DNA from: a virus
Virus record (IMG/VR): IMGVR_UViG_3300035072_000127
Location: 1 to 54,744 of that record
Length of the DNA stretch: 54,744 nucleotides
Reading direction: 5' to 3' (one strand)
This document shows positions 22,494 through 30,938 of the stretch, one piece after another. Position 1 is the stretch's first letter. Each line of letters opens with the position of its first letter. The notes beneath the pieces are model-generated. The model worked only from the letters and a program-made list of their open reading frames with translations. It had not been told where the DNA came from and made no database searches. The translations under genes and the position numbers were made by a program.

Positions 22494-23315
22494 ATGGCGT
22501 CGAGGATCAGGCGCCGGAAGGACCGGACGGAAAAGACGCTTCGCCCCGTTCACCCAAATGCGGGGATCGCAGCGGCTTACCAGAGGAAGCTTGACGCGCT
22601 CATCGACGAGCTCCACGCCTCGATCATGTGGTGGCTGAGGGCCGAATACCGCGCCAACCCGCCAAAGACCCTGGCGCAAGATGAATCCTCTGCGGAAGCG
22701 ATGCGCAAAGCGATTCGCAAGCTGACAAAGCGCTGGTTGGCGAAGTTCGATGAGGCGGCGGAAAAGCTCGCCGCCTATTTCGCGCAATCGGTTAGCGCGC
22801 GGTCCGACGCGGCGTTGAAGAAAATCCTGAAGGACGGCGGCATCTCCGTAGAGTGGAAGATGACCGCCGCGCAGCGCGAGGTGCTCTCCGCGACGGTTCA
22901 GGAAAACGTCGCGCTGATCAAGAGCATCCCGCAGCGTTATCTCGAGCAAGTCGAAGGCGTCGTGATGCGCAGCGTCCAGACGGGACGCGACCTCAAGCAG
23001 CTGACAGACGATTTGCAAAAGCAGTTCGGGGTAACCAAGCGCCGGGCTGCCTTTATCGCGCGCGACCAGAACAACAAAGCGACAGCGGCGCTTAACCGGG
23101 CGCGTCAGCTAGAGATCGGCGTAGAAGAGGCGATCTGGGTTCACTCGCACGCCGGGAAGCATCCGCGCCCGTCGCATGTCAAGGCCGGGCGCGACAAGGT
23201 TCGATATCGAGTTGACGAAGGTTGGCTCGATCCCGCGATCAACAAGCGGATATGGCCGGGAACGGAGATCAAATGCCGCTGCGTCGGAAAGCCAGTTATT
23301 CGCGGATTTTCTTGA
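22494..23315 (+). CDS. MuF-like minor head protein, 273 aa
   Basis: The C-terminus carries the Phage_Mu_F signature: TKRRAAFIARDQNNKATAAL, WVHSHAGKHPRPSHV, and the cysteine-containing TEIKCRCVGKPVI. The N-terminal half is helical. It follows the portal directly, as usual, and is thought to act in head morphogenesis. Confidence 0.85.
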   Translation: MASRIRRRKDRTEKTLRPVHPNAGIAAAYQRKLDALIDELHASIMWWLRAEYRANPPKTLAQDESSAEAMRKAIRKLTKRWLAKFDEAAEKLAAYFAQSVSARSDAALKKILKDGGISVEWKMTAAQREVLSATVQENVALIKSIPQRYLEQVEGVVMRSVQTGRDLKQLTDDLQKQFGVTKRRAAFIARDQNNKATAALNRARQLEIGVEEAIWVHSHAGKHPRPSHVKAGRDKVRYRVDEGWLDPAINKRIWPGTEIKCRCVGKPVIRGFS

Positions 23316-23340
23316 GATATCAGCCGCAGGCTGAGGTTCA

Positions 23341-23370
23341 AAAGGGTCGCCCTTGCCGGCGGCCCTTTTT
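23341..23370 (+). terminator. Intrinsic terminator after the portal-MuF operon
   Basis: AAAGGGTCGCC (23341-23351) pairs with GGCGGCCCTTT (23358-23368) with one G-T wobble, followed by a run of T. It separates the packaging operon from the head genes. Confidence 0.85.
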
Positions 23371-23475
23371 CTATGGGCAGCATCTTCCCTCTCTCGAGAT
23401 GACCCACTTCGGCCATCGCTTCCCAACCGGACTTCTGCGACCGCTCGATTCAACTTCTCGTCAAGGAAATCAGCC

Positions 23476-24201
23476 ATGTTGAAGAAACTGCTTATCACGG
23501 CGGCCGTATTGATTGCGGGCGCTGCTTACGCCCAAACGACGACGCTGGATCAGGTCCCTGTCCCCTTGTCGTCAACGACGAACTCAGAGCTTCTCACCCA
23601 GAGCATCTCGGTCAGCGGCGGCACGCTCTATGCCACCACTCTGAAGCAGGGCGGCGCTGGCGGCGCTCCGGTTGCTGTCGCCCAGACGTTCGTTCCCACC
23701 GCTACTGGGGGCACGACGCGCAATCTACCGCTGACCGCTGCAAAGTCGGACGCAGGCGTGGCCCTGACGGCCACCGCAACATCTGGCGCCGTGGGCGTCA
23801 CGCGCACCGCTGGCACGGGTCTAACGCTGGACGGCGAGGCCACTTCCGGCAACGCGAAGACCGACAAGGCTGTGTGGGAGTTCAACCTCCCTGACAGCTA
23901 CGTCGCGGGCCAGAACATCGCGGTCATGGTCAACTGCAATTACAGCGGCGCTGGCACGGTTACGGGCGCCAGCACCACGATGGCTGTCGCCGCCTACACC
24001 GAGTCGCAGGCCGGCGCGGAAGCCGCGCTGACCGTCTCCGCCGCCCAACAGATGGCGGCGACGGCGGGTAACCTCGTCTTCACGATCACCGGAACGGGAC
24101 TGGTTCCGGGTCAGCGTGTCGCGCTTGAGTTGGTCATGCTCGTGACTTCGTCCAGCGGCGCCAACACCGGCCACATCAATAGCGTCTCCTACGGCGGCTG
24201 A
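23476..24201 (+). CDS. Exported or virion beta-rich protein with signal peptide, 241 aa
   Basis: AAGGAAATCAGCC precedes ATG 23476. The N-terminus MLKKLLITAAVLIAGAAYAQ is a clear Sec signal peptide with cleavage after A-Y-A. The rest is threonine-, glycine- and alanine-rich and beta-like, resembling capsid decoration or surface proteins (WEFNLPDSYVAGQNIAVMVN, GNLVFTITGTGLVPGQRVAL). It has its own interval after a terminator. A head-cluster protein with a signal peptide is unusual. Function not recognised. Confidence 0.65.
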   Translation: MLKKLLITAAVLIAGAAYAQTTTLDQVPVPLSSTTNSELLTQSISVSGGTLYATTLKQGGAGGAPVAVAQTFVPTATGGTTRNLPLTAAKSDAGVALTATATSGAVGVTRTAGTGLTLDGEATSGNAKTDKAVWEFNLPDSYVAGQNIAVMVNCNYSGAGTVTGASTTMAVAAYTESQAGAEAALTVSAAQQMAATAGNLVFTITGTGLVPGQRVALELVMLVTSSSGANTGHINSVSYGG

Positions 24202-24211
24202 TAGGCCACAA

Positions 24212-26308
24212 ATGCCTCTCCAGAAGGGCCCCAACGCTGCCGCGTTCTCTCATAACGTGGCAGCGGAAATGCGCGCGGGAAAGCCGCAGCGCCAGGCGGT
24301 CGCCATTGCCTACAAGCAGGCTGGCGAAGACGAAGAGCCGATTGTCGCAGCGGGCATTCTCTTCATCACGCCTGACGGCAAGGTTTTACTTCTTCGCCGC
24401 AGCTCCAAGGAAGAAAATTTTGCAGGCCATTGGGCGATCCCCGGCGGCAAGGGCGAGCCGGGAGAAACGCCGGAGGAGGCCGCAGATCGTGAGGCAACCG
24501 AAGAAATCGGGAGCCATCCTCCTGGCCGCAAAATCCTCTTTGATCGGCGCACAACGCCCAACGGCTTCGCCTATTCGACCTATGTTAAGCGCGTAGATAG
24601 TGCGTTCGATCCGAAACTGAACGACGAGCACGACGGCCATCAGTGGGCAAGCCTTGATGACCTCCCGCATCCGCTACATCCTGCGGTGCAGGACAACCTC
24701 CGCCGGCTTAAGGAAGTTGCGACAAAACGCGCTGAAGATGAGAAGGGCTGCGACTTTTTTGATCGCCTGACGACGGCGCTATTCATGGCGCGGTCCGCCG
24801 CCGCCGATTCCATTGCCTTCGACAAGGCCAGCGTTCGCACGGTTGACGAAAACGGCCACATGCGCGTTGAGCGCTCGCCAATCTCGCGCGCGGTCGTCTC
24901 CCCCTATTACGGGCGGGAAATTCCAGAATGGAAAAAGCTCGGGCTTGATCCAGACCGTGTTTACAACCTCTACCGCGACGCCGATGAGCTGAAGAAAGCC
25001 GCGCCGACGTTCGCCGGCAAGCCCCTGCTCCTGCGCCACACCCCGTCCGTCGCCGAAGATCACCCGCGCCAGACGACGGTTGGGTCTGTGGGCGATGATG
25101 TCGAGTTCGAGGGCGATACGCTCTTTGCCCCGCTCAACATCTGGGATCAGGAAGCGATCGACGCCATCGAAAACGAGACGCTTCGCGATCTCTCCTGCGG
25201 CTACCTCTACGACTGCGACATGACCCCCGGCGTAGCGCCAGACGGCACGCCTTATGACGGCCGCATGATCAACATCCGCGGCAACCATCTCGCTCAAGTC
25301 GAAGAAGGACGAGTCCCCGGCGCATATGTGGCTGACGCTGCGCCCGGTTTCAAAACTCAGCCGGAGAAAAATGGAATGAAGAAACCGCTCTCTCTGAAGG
25401 CGGCTCAGACGCAGGGAGCGGTTTTCGCTTATCTGCGTCCGCTGCTTGCCGCGGACGCGAAGATCGACCTCACGCCGATCTTCGCGGGCGTCACCTCGAA
25501 GAATTTCGAGAGCCGCACCGGCAAGATGCTGCACGACATCAAGAAGGCTGTGGCTGGCAAGCTCGCCGCCGACGCCGTTTACGACAACGAGGGGCTCAAA
25601 GAGCTGCTCGGCGCCGTTGGCGCGCACAAAGCGGAAGACGAGGAAGAGGGCGTGCGCCCGAACCTGTCAGAGCGGCGTGAAGGACCGGACGACACCGACG
25701 CGGTCGACGACGATCCGTTCGCCAAGATCAATGCTTTGCTCAAAGGCAAGCTCTCCGACGAGGAGATGGCTGCGTTGGGTGAGCTGCTGAAGCAGATCGG
25801 CGCCGCTACAGAGCATCATGAGCGCTCTGAGATGGCGGGCCAGGATGAAGACCGCGAGGACCAAGGCGCCATGCGGCGCGAGGGGGGCCGCGCGGACGAC
25901 GAAAACGAGGAAGACAAGCTCATGAACAAAGCGGCCATGGACGCCGCCATCAACAAGGCCGTTTCGGCCCGCGTCGCCCGAGAGATCGGCAACGCCGTTG
26001 CGGTGGCGACGAAGAAACTTCAGGACAATTTCTCCGCCATCCGCGACGCCGAGCGCGAAGTCGAGCCCTATGTGGGCAAGCTCGCCATGAGCTTCGACAG
26101 CGCCGAGAACGTGCGGCGCGCGGCGCTCGACGTTCTCGGCGTTGATCATGCCGGCGTCCATCCGTCCGCCCTCTCCGCCATTCTCAAAGCGCAGCCGCTC
26201 CCTGGCCACCAGCCCGCCCCGTCGCGCGGCTCGGCGAAGGGCTACGCCAGCGCCGATGCGGAGCTCACCAAAATCCTCGGCGGCCTTGAGCCGGTCCGCG
26301 TTCTCTAA
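24212..26308 (+). CDS. Nudix hydrolase fused to DUF2213 prohead protease-like protein, 698 aa
   Basis: Residues 1-40 match a short phage motif (SHNVAAEMRAGKPQRQAVAI). Residues 45-170 are a Nudix domain with the box GGKGEPGETPEEAADREATE-EIG. Residues about 190-390 match DUF2213 (SPISRAVVSPYYGREIPEW, FAGKPLLLRHTP, LRDLSCGYLYDCDM). The remaining 300 residues are charged and helical, as in scaffolds. ATG 25376 and ATG 25922, the latter after AGGAAG, are possible internal starts for a scaffold form. It sits just before the capsid genes, consistent with a maturation protease. The Nudix fusion is unusual. Confidence 0.82.
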   Translation: MPLQKGPNAAAFSHNVAAEMRAGKPQRQAVAIAYKQAGEDEEPIVAAGILFITPDGKVLLLRRSSKEENFAGHWAIPGGKGEPGETPEEAADREATEEIGSHPPGRKILFDRRTTPNGFAYSTYVKRVDSAFDPKLNDEHDGHQWASLDDLPHPLHPAVQDNLRRLKEVATKRAEDEKGCDFFDRLTTALFMARSAAADSIAFDKASVRTVDENGHMRVERSPISRAVVSPYYGREIPEWKKLGLDPDRVYNLYRDADELKKAAPTFAGKPLLLRHTPSVAEDHPRQTTVGSVGDDVEFEGDTLFAPLNIWDQEAIDAIENETLRDLSCGYLYDCDMTPGVAPDGTPYDGRMINIRGNHLAQVEEGRVPGAYVADAAPGFKTQPEKNGMKKPLSLKAAQTQGAVFAYLRPLLAADAKIDLTPIFAGVTSKNFESRTGKMLHDIKKAVAGKLAADAVYDNEGLKELLGAVGAHKAEDEEEGVRPNLSERREGPDDTDAVDDDPFAKINALLKGKLSDEEMAALGELLKQIGAATEHHERSEMAGQDEDREDQGAMRREGGRADDENEEDKLMNKAAMDAAINKAVSARVAREIGNAVAVATKKLQDNFSAIRDAEREVEPYVGKLAMSFDSAENVRRAALDVLGVDHAGVHPSALSAILKAQPLPGHQPAPSRGSAKGYASADAELTKILGGLEPVRVL

Positions 26309-26321
26309 GGAGATCTGAACA

Positions 26322-27266
26322 ATGACTGGCTTTCAGTCCACGATGTACAACCAGCCCGCCATCGGCATCGAAGGCGACTGGGCTTCCCACAATCCGCGAT
26401 ATTCGATGCTGGCCGGCGTCGGCGCTCTCATCGCTGGCGCAGCTGGCGTCACGGTCGGCCGCTTCGCCTGGGCGGCGGCGGATGGCATCGTCTCCAACAG
26501 CGGCGGCCAGGGCCGCATCGGCTTCGTCCAGAAAGACCAGCCGGCGCTGATCACGGAGTTTCTCGGCCAGTCCAGCATGGTCGTGCCGACTGGCTACGAG
26601 GTGACGCTGTATACCGACGCCGACGTGCTGGCGCGGTTCGCGTCCGGCGCTGCGGTTGGCCAGAAGGTCTACGCCAACTACGCGGATGGCACCTGCTATG
26701 CCGCCGCCACCGGCACGCCACCGGCTGGCGGTTCCTGCACCGGCACCATTGCCGCGGGCACGGCCTCCGTCACGGGCTCCATCGCCTCAGCCACGCCGTT
26801 CAATACGGATACGGCCGGCGGCGTTCTCACCGTCACCGCCGTGGGCTCCGGCACGCTGTATCCCGGGTCCGCCATCTCCGGTTCGGGCGTTGTTTCCGGC
26901 ACCACCATCGTTCGCCAGCTGTCGGGCACGGCGGGCGGCGTCGGGACCTACGAGGTGTCGATCAACCAGACGGTGGCGTCCACCACCATCTCCGCCACCT
27001 ACGGCCTGTTCACGGCGTCGAGCGCCATGTCTGGCACGTTCGGCGTCGGCCAGATCCTGTCGGGAACCGGCGGTGGCGGCGTCGCCGCAGGCACGCAGAT
27101 CACCGCTCTGGGCACCGGCACGGGCGGCCTCGGGACCTACATCGTCAATCTCACGCAGACGGTCACGTCGTCCACGATCACCAGCGTGTCGGCGGTCGAG
27201 ACGAACTGGTACGTCGACTCTTACGCAGGCGCGGGCGAACTCGCGCGCATCAGCACGCACGGCTAA
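26322..27266 (+). CDS. Capsid cement/decoration protein with two inserted beta-modules, 314 aa
   Basis: AAGGAGATCTGAACA precedes the ATG. Residues 1-130 match the Gp24-like capsid cement family ([40 protein letters not shown]). From about 26741 two copies of a glycine/threonine-rich module follow, for example [37 protein letters not shown], then [17 protein letters not shown]. The C-terminus [20 protein letters not shown] resumes cement-like sequence, so the modules look inserted. It stabilises the mature capsid by family analogy. Confidence 0.78.
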   Translation: MTGFQSTMYNQPAIGIEGDWASHNPRYSMLAGVGALIAGAAGVTVGRFAWAAADGIVSNSGGQGRIGFVQKDQPALITEFLGQSSMVVPTGYEVTLYTDADVLARFASGAAVGQKVYANYADGTCYAAATGTPPAGGSCTGTIAAGTASVTGSIASATPFNTDTAGGVLTVTAVGSGTLYPGSAISGSGVVSGTTIVRQLSGTAGGVGTYEVSINQTVASTTISATYGLFTASSAMSGTFGVGQILSGTGGGGVAAGTQITALGTGTGGLGTYIVNLTQTVTSSTITSVSAVETNWYVDSYAGAGELARISTHG

Positions 27267-27381
27267 CGCGCGGTTTGACACGTCCTCTCGCTGGTAGCGG
27301 GGGGAGTTTTACGATGATGCACATTGCGCAGCCCTGATTAATCGGCGCGCATTTCCTCCCCCTCCCGAACCATCAAAAGGA

Positions 27382-27420
27382 CGCGAAAACACCCCGGCTT
27401 TTGGCCAGGGTGTTTTCGCG
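27382..27420 (+). repeat. Strong 12-bp hairpin upstream of the major capsid gene
   Basis: CGCGAAAACACC (27382-27393) and GGTGTTTTCGCG (27409-27420) are perfect complements around a 15-nt loop. No T-run follows, so it is not a simple terminator. It ends 13 bases before ATG 27434, next to a weak ribosome-binding site. It may be a processing site or mRNA stabiliser for the capsid transcript. The interval 27267-27433 holds no gene that I can support. Confidence 0.75.
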
Positions 27421-27433
27421 CGCGTGGCGCTCC

Positions 27434-28474
27434 ATGAAACCTGAACAACTCAAGGTGCTCGCGAATCGCGGCATCATCGTTCCTGACTACGCAGAAATGC
27501 TGCCGGAGAATTGGCAAGGAAATCCGGAGGTCGCGATGGACGCGGCGCCGGTCACTGTCACCGCCCAGAACGCGGGCATCCCGTCCTATCTCGCCAACCT
27601 CCTCGATCCAAAGCGCATCCGCGTCCTCGTCACTCCGATGAAGGCGGCGCAGGTGTGCGGCGAAGGATCGAAGGGCGAGGTCAAAAAGGGCGACTGGACG
27701 ACCCTCACCACGCAGTTCCCCGTCGTGGAGTCGACCGGCGAAGTGTCGTCTTATGGCGATTACAACAACAACGGTTTTGCCGGCTCCAACTACAACTGGG
27801 TGCCGCGGCAGAGCTACCACTTCCAGACCATCGTGGGCTACGGCGACCGCGAGACCGAGATTTTCGGCCTTGCCGCCATGAACTACGTCGCGGATAAGAA
27901 CTATTCCGCCGACCTCATCATGGCGAAGTTCATGAACCAGACGTATCTGTATGGCGTCGCCGGCCTGCAGAACTATGGCATGCTCAACGATCCGAGCCTG
28001 CCGGCCTACGTCACGCCGTCCACCAAGACCGCGGGCGGCACCACGTGGGCGGTCGCCACGGCGGTGGAGATCTTCAACGACTTCCTGGCGCTCTATGTGC
28101 AGCTGCAGACCCAGTTGGCCGGCATGCTGGACAGCGAGGCAAAAATGACGCTGGCGTTGTCGCCGGTCATTGAGCCTTATCTGGATCGCGTCACCAGCTA
28201 CACGCTGGCGCCGGCCCGCAAAGCGATCATGGATGCGTTCAAGAATCTGCGCATCGTCACCGTGCCCGAATACAACACTGCGGCGGGCGAAGTCATCCAG
28301 CTCATTGCCGATGAAATCGACGGCGACCAGACGGCCTATTGCGCCTTCACCGAGAAGATGCGCGCCGGCCCGGTCATCCCCGAGCTCTCGGCGAAGCGCC
28401 AGAAGAAGACCGGCGGAACTTGGGGAGCGATCATCCGCCGCCCCATCGCCATCGCACAGGGGATCGGTTACTGA
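27434..28474 (+). CDS. Major capsid protein (DUF2184 type), 346 aa
   Basis: Landmarks: QVCGEGSKGEVKKGDWTT, YGDYNNNGFAGSNYNWVPRQ followed by SYHFQTIVGYG, KMTLALSPVIEPYLDR and the C-terminal WGAIIRRPIAIAQGIGY. This matches the DUF2184 HK97-like capsid group. I chose ATG 27434 rather than TTG 27401, which falls in the hairpin loop. Position after protease and cement protein supports it. Confidence 0.88.
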   Translation: MKPEQLKVLANRGIIVPDYAEMLPENWQGNPEVAMDAAPVTVTAQNAGIPSYLANLLDPKRIRVLVTPMKAAQVCGEGSKGEVKKGDWTTLTTQFPVVESTGEVSSYGDYNNNGFAGSNYNWVPRQSYHFQTIVGYGDRETEIFGLAAMNYVADKNYSADLIMAKFMNQTYLYGVAGLQNYGMLNDPSLPAYVTPSTKTAGGTTWAVATAVEIFNDFLALYVQLQTQLAGMLDSEAKMTLALSPVIEPYLDRVTSYTLAPARKAIMDAFKNLRIVTVPEYNTAAGEVIQLIADEIDGDQTAYCAFTEKMRAGPVIPELSAKRQKKTGGTWGAIIRRPIAIAQGIGY

Positions 28475-28932
28475 TGGTCGAAATCGCAAACAAGGGGGCT
28501 GCGGCCCCCAACAATCCCGCCTCCAAGGCCACTCCCCCCTCGGGCGTCGCCACTGTCGTCGTCGGCTGCCGTCTGCTGCATGGCATCGGGTTGCAGCTGT
28601 TTCAATTGAGCGAGACCGACGACAAGCAGCCGATCCGCAAGCCTGTCGGCGAGAAGGTCTGGCTGAATGGCGCCAACAAGTCCGGCCTGATCAACGGCGT
28701 CGGCCTCACCGAGGTCGACGCCTCGTTCTGGGAAGCCTGGGTCAAGGACAACGCGGACTTCGCGCCGTTCAAGAACGGCCACATCTTCGTGCAGTCCACC
28801 AAAGAGCGGGCGCTGTCCGCTGCCGACGAGCGCAAGACGCTGAAGACCGGCGTCGAGCCGATTGACCCGAACAATCCCGGCGAGCGCTTGAAAACGGCCA
28901 AAATCGAGAAGATGACCGAGAAGGCCGCGTAA
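28474..28932 (+). CDS. Hypothetical virion-region protein, 152 aa
   Basis: ATG 28474 overlaps the capsid stop (TGATG). N-terminal tail NKGAAAPNNPASKATPPSG, then GVGLTEVDASFWEAWVKDNA and IDPNNPGERLKTAKIEKMTE. The middle resembles small head proteins found beside DUF2184 capsids. Exact role unknown. Confidence 0.68.
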   Translation: MVEIANKGAAAPNNPASKATPPSGVATVVVGCRLLHGIGLQLFQLSETDDKQPIRKPVGEKVWLNGANKSGLINGVGLTEVDASFWEAWVKDNADFAPFKNGHIFVQSTKERALSAADERKTLKTGVEPIDPNNPGERLKTAKIEKMTEKAA

Positions 28933-28933
28933 G

Positions 28934-29386
28934 ATGGGAGCCGTCGCCTCATTCGTCTACAGTGACTGGGTGGCTCGCTACCCCGAGTTTTCGGGGGTCA
29001 GCAGTTCGCTCGCGCAGATGTATTTCAATGAGGCGGCGCTCGTCCTGCGCAACGACGGGACGAGCCCTGTCAACGACGTGGGGCAGCAGACCATGCTGCT
29101 CTACATGCTCACGGCGCACATCGCTTTCCTCAATCCCGGCGCCACCGGCCAGCCTGCCTCCACGGCCGGCTCAGTTGGCAGCATCTCGAGCGCCACGCAG
29201 GGCAGCGTCTCAGTGTCCTATGCCAAGCCAGCTGTCTCTGGCTCGGCGGAATGGTTCGCCCAGTCAAAGTATGGGTTCGCCTATTGGAATGCGATGGCGC
29301 CCTACCGGCAGATGCGATACGTGCCGGGGCCCCGCAAGACATTCGAGCCGCCTTACGGGCGGCCGGGATATGTGCCTAAGTGGTAA
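28934..29386 (+). CDS. Head-tail adaptor (DUF4054), 150 aa
   Basis: YSDWVARYPEFSGVSSSLAQ, LYMLTAHIAFL and GYVPKW are typical of DUF4054-like connectors attached below the portal. Position after the capsid and length fit. It overlaps the following GTG by seven bases. Confidence 0.8.
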   Translation: MGAVASFVYSDWVARYPEFSGVSSSLAQMYFNEAALVLRNDGTSPVNDVGQQTMLLYMLTAHIAFLNPGATGQPASTAGSVGSISSATQGSVSVSYAKPAVSGSAEWFAQSKYGFAYWNAMAPYRQMRYVPGPRKTFEPPYGRPGYVPKW

Positions 29387-29823
29387 AGCTCTCGGGCGGC
29401 GACCGGTTGGAGCGCGCGCTCAAGGAAATGAGCGCAAAGCTCACCAACGCCGCGACAGTTGATGTCGGGTTTCTTGAGGACGCGACCTATCCAGATGGGA
29501 CAAGCGTTCCGATGGTTGCCGCCATCCAGGAATTTGGAGCTCCATCGCGGAACATCCCCCCCCGGCCATTCTTCCGCGGCATGATCAATGACAAATCGCC
29601 GGAATGGCCAGAGGCCGTAGCCGAGTTGCTCAAAGACAACGACTTTGACGCGCGCAAGACGTTGGAGCTGACCGGCAGCGCGATCAAAGGGCAGTTGCAG
29701 GAAGCCATTACGGAGTTCGATGGCGTCCCGCTGTCCCCGAAGACGGTCGCGCGCAAGGGCTTCGACAAGCAGCTTGTGGACACCGGCCATCTGCTCAACA
29801 GCGTCGATTTTGCGGTGAAGTGA
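29380..29823 (+). CDS. Neck/tail completion protein (gp10-like), 147 aa
   Basis: GTG 29380 overlaps the DUF4054 gene. The sequence ATVDVGFLEDATYPDGTSVP, AIQEFGAPSRNIPPRPFFRG and KGFDKQLVDTGHLLNSVDF is the classical pattern of virion morphogenesis and HK97 gp10-like proteins. It acts at the neck or tail terminator. Confidence 0.78.
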   Translation: MVKLSGGDRLERALKEMSAKLTNAATVDVGFLEDATYPDGTSVPMVAAIQEFGAPSRNIPPRPFFRGMINDKSPEWPEAVAELLKDNDFDARKTLELTGSAIKGQLQEAITEFDGVPLSPKTVARKGFDKQLVDTGHLLNSVDFAVK

Positions 29824-29824
29824 C

Positions 29825-30199
29825 GTGAATCTCAACGCCATCGCGGGCGGCGTGGTAAGCGCCGTGCTCCCCCAAACGCCGCTCAGCATCCAGGTCAGCA
29901 CTGGCTACACCACGACCAGCAGCGGCAAGCGCGTCTCGTCCTACGCTGCCCCCGTCACTGTCATGGGCAGCGTGCAAACGATGACCAGCGCCGACCTGAT
30001 GCAATACGAGTCCATCAACGTCGAGCGCGTCACCACCAAGATTTTCATTAACGGTCAGGTGGACGGGCTTGTCCGCGCGACGCGCAAGGGTGGCGATCTC
30101 ATCACGACCCCGGATGGCTCTGTGTGGCTGGTGACGAACGTCTTTGAAGACTGGCCGGACTGGTGCTGTGTCGGTGTGACCTTGCAGAACGGGGCTTGA
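29825..30199 (+). CDS. Neck/connector protein, 124 aa
   Basis: GTG 29825 follows the previous stop by one base. The beta-rich sequence [35 protein letters not shown] resembles the head-tail joining protein found at this position in DUF3383-sheath phages. Assignment is from position and fold-like pattern. Confidence 0.6.
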   Translation: MNLNAIAGGVVSAVLPQTPLSIQVSTGYTTTSSGKRVSSYAAPVTVMGSVQTMTSADLMQYESINVERVTTKIFINGQVDGLVRATRKGGDLITTPDGSVWLVTNVFEDWPDWCCVGVTLQNGA

Positions 30200-30203
30200 G
30201 ACA

Positions 30204-30929
30204 ATGGGGTTTGCTCCGAGCGTCACCGAAGCCGACGTCCAGACGGCTCTGCGTTCATTCCTGCTGGCGATCCTGCCCGCAGGAGTTGAGGTGGTCGAGG
30301 GCCAGGACAATCGCGTCCCGGAGCCCCAACCCAGCGACTTCGTCGTGATGACGCCGATCCTGCGCAGTCGCATCGAGACGAACACGGACGAATGGGCGGA
30401 CGTATCGTTCACCGGGTCTATTTCCGGGACGACGCTCACGGTCAGCGCCGTGGCGTTCGGCGCCCTCTCGATCGGCGCGACGCTCTACGGCGTCGGCATC
30501 GCGGCGGGCACACAGATCGTGGCCCTTGGGTCAGGAACGGGCGGCGCCGGGACTTACACTGTCAACCAATCTCAGAACGTCGCCAGCGAGAGGATGGCGT
30601 GTGGCGCGTGGAGCATCTCGCAGCCGACGAAGATCACCATCCAACTCGATGTGCACGGGCCCAGCAGCGCGGACAACGCGCAGACGATCTCGACGCTGTT
30701 TCGCGACGATTACGCCGTCCAAGCCTTCCACGCGACGGCGCCCGGCGTGACGCCGCTGTTTTGTGAAGACCCGAAACAGATCCCCTTCACCAACGCCGAG
30801 AACCAAGTCGAGTTTCGGTATGTGGTCGACGCCAATATCCAGGCGAACATCACCATCTCGCCGCCGCAGCAATACGCCGATCAGGTGAGCGTGACGACGA
30901 TCGAAGTCGATACGACCTACCCTGCCTAA
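30204..30929 (+). CDS. Tail terminator/neck protein with one inserted beta-module, 241 aa
   Basis: The N-terminus [32 protein letters not shown] and the C-terminus [31 protein letters not shown] match phage neck terminator proteins. Between them (30409-30595) lies a foreign module: [39 protein letters not shown]. The terminator family normally runs straight from the first part to the second, so this is an insertion. Confidence 0.75.
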   Translation: MGFAPSVTEADVQTALRSFLLAILPAGVEVVEGQDNRVPEPQPSDFVVMTPILRSRIETNTDEWADVSFTGSISGTTLTVSAVAFGALSIGATLYGVGIAAGTQIVALGSGTGGAGTYTVNQSQNVASERMACGAWSISQPTKITIQLDVHGPSSADNAQTISTLFRDDYAVQAFHATAPGVTPLFCEDPKQIPFTNAENQVEFRYVVDANIQANITISPPQQYADQVSVTTIEVDTTYPA

Positions 30930-30938
30930 AGGATAACC

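Noticed and set aside
22400-22594. Small frame from GTG 22400 overlapping the portal end
   Set aside because: It reads plausibly (KFSLEEILGYLPVTAQDALK) but overlaps both portal and MuF and has no clear ribosome-binding site; left as a possible explanation for the odd portal C-terminus.
27338-28489. 383-codon antisense frame over the capsid gene
   Set aside because: Shadow of the major capsid protein.
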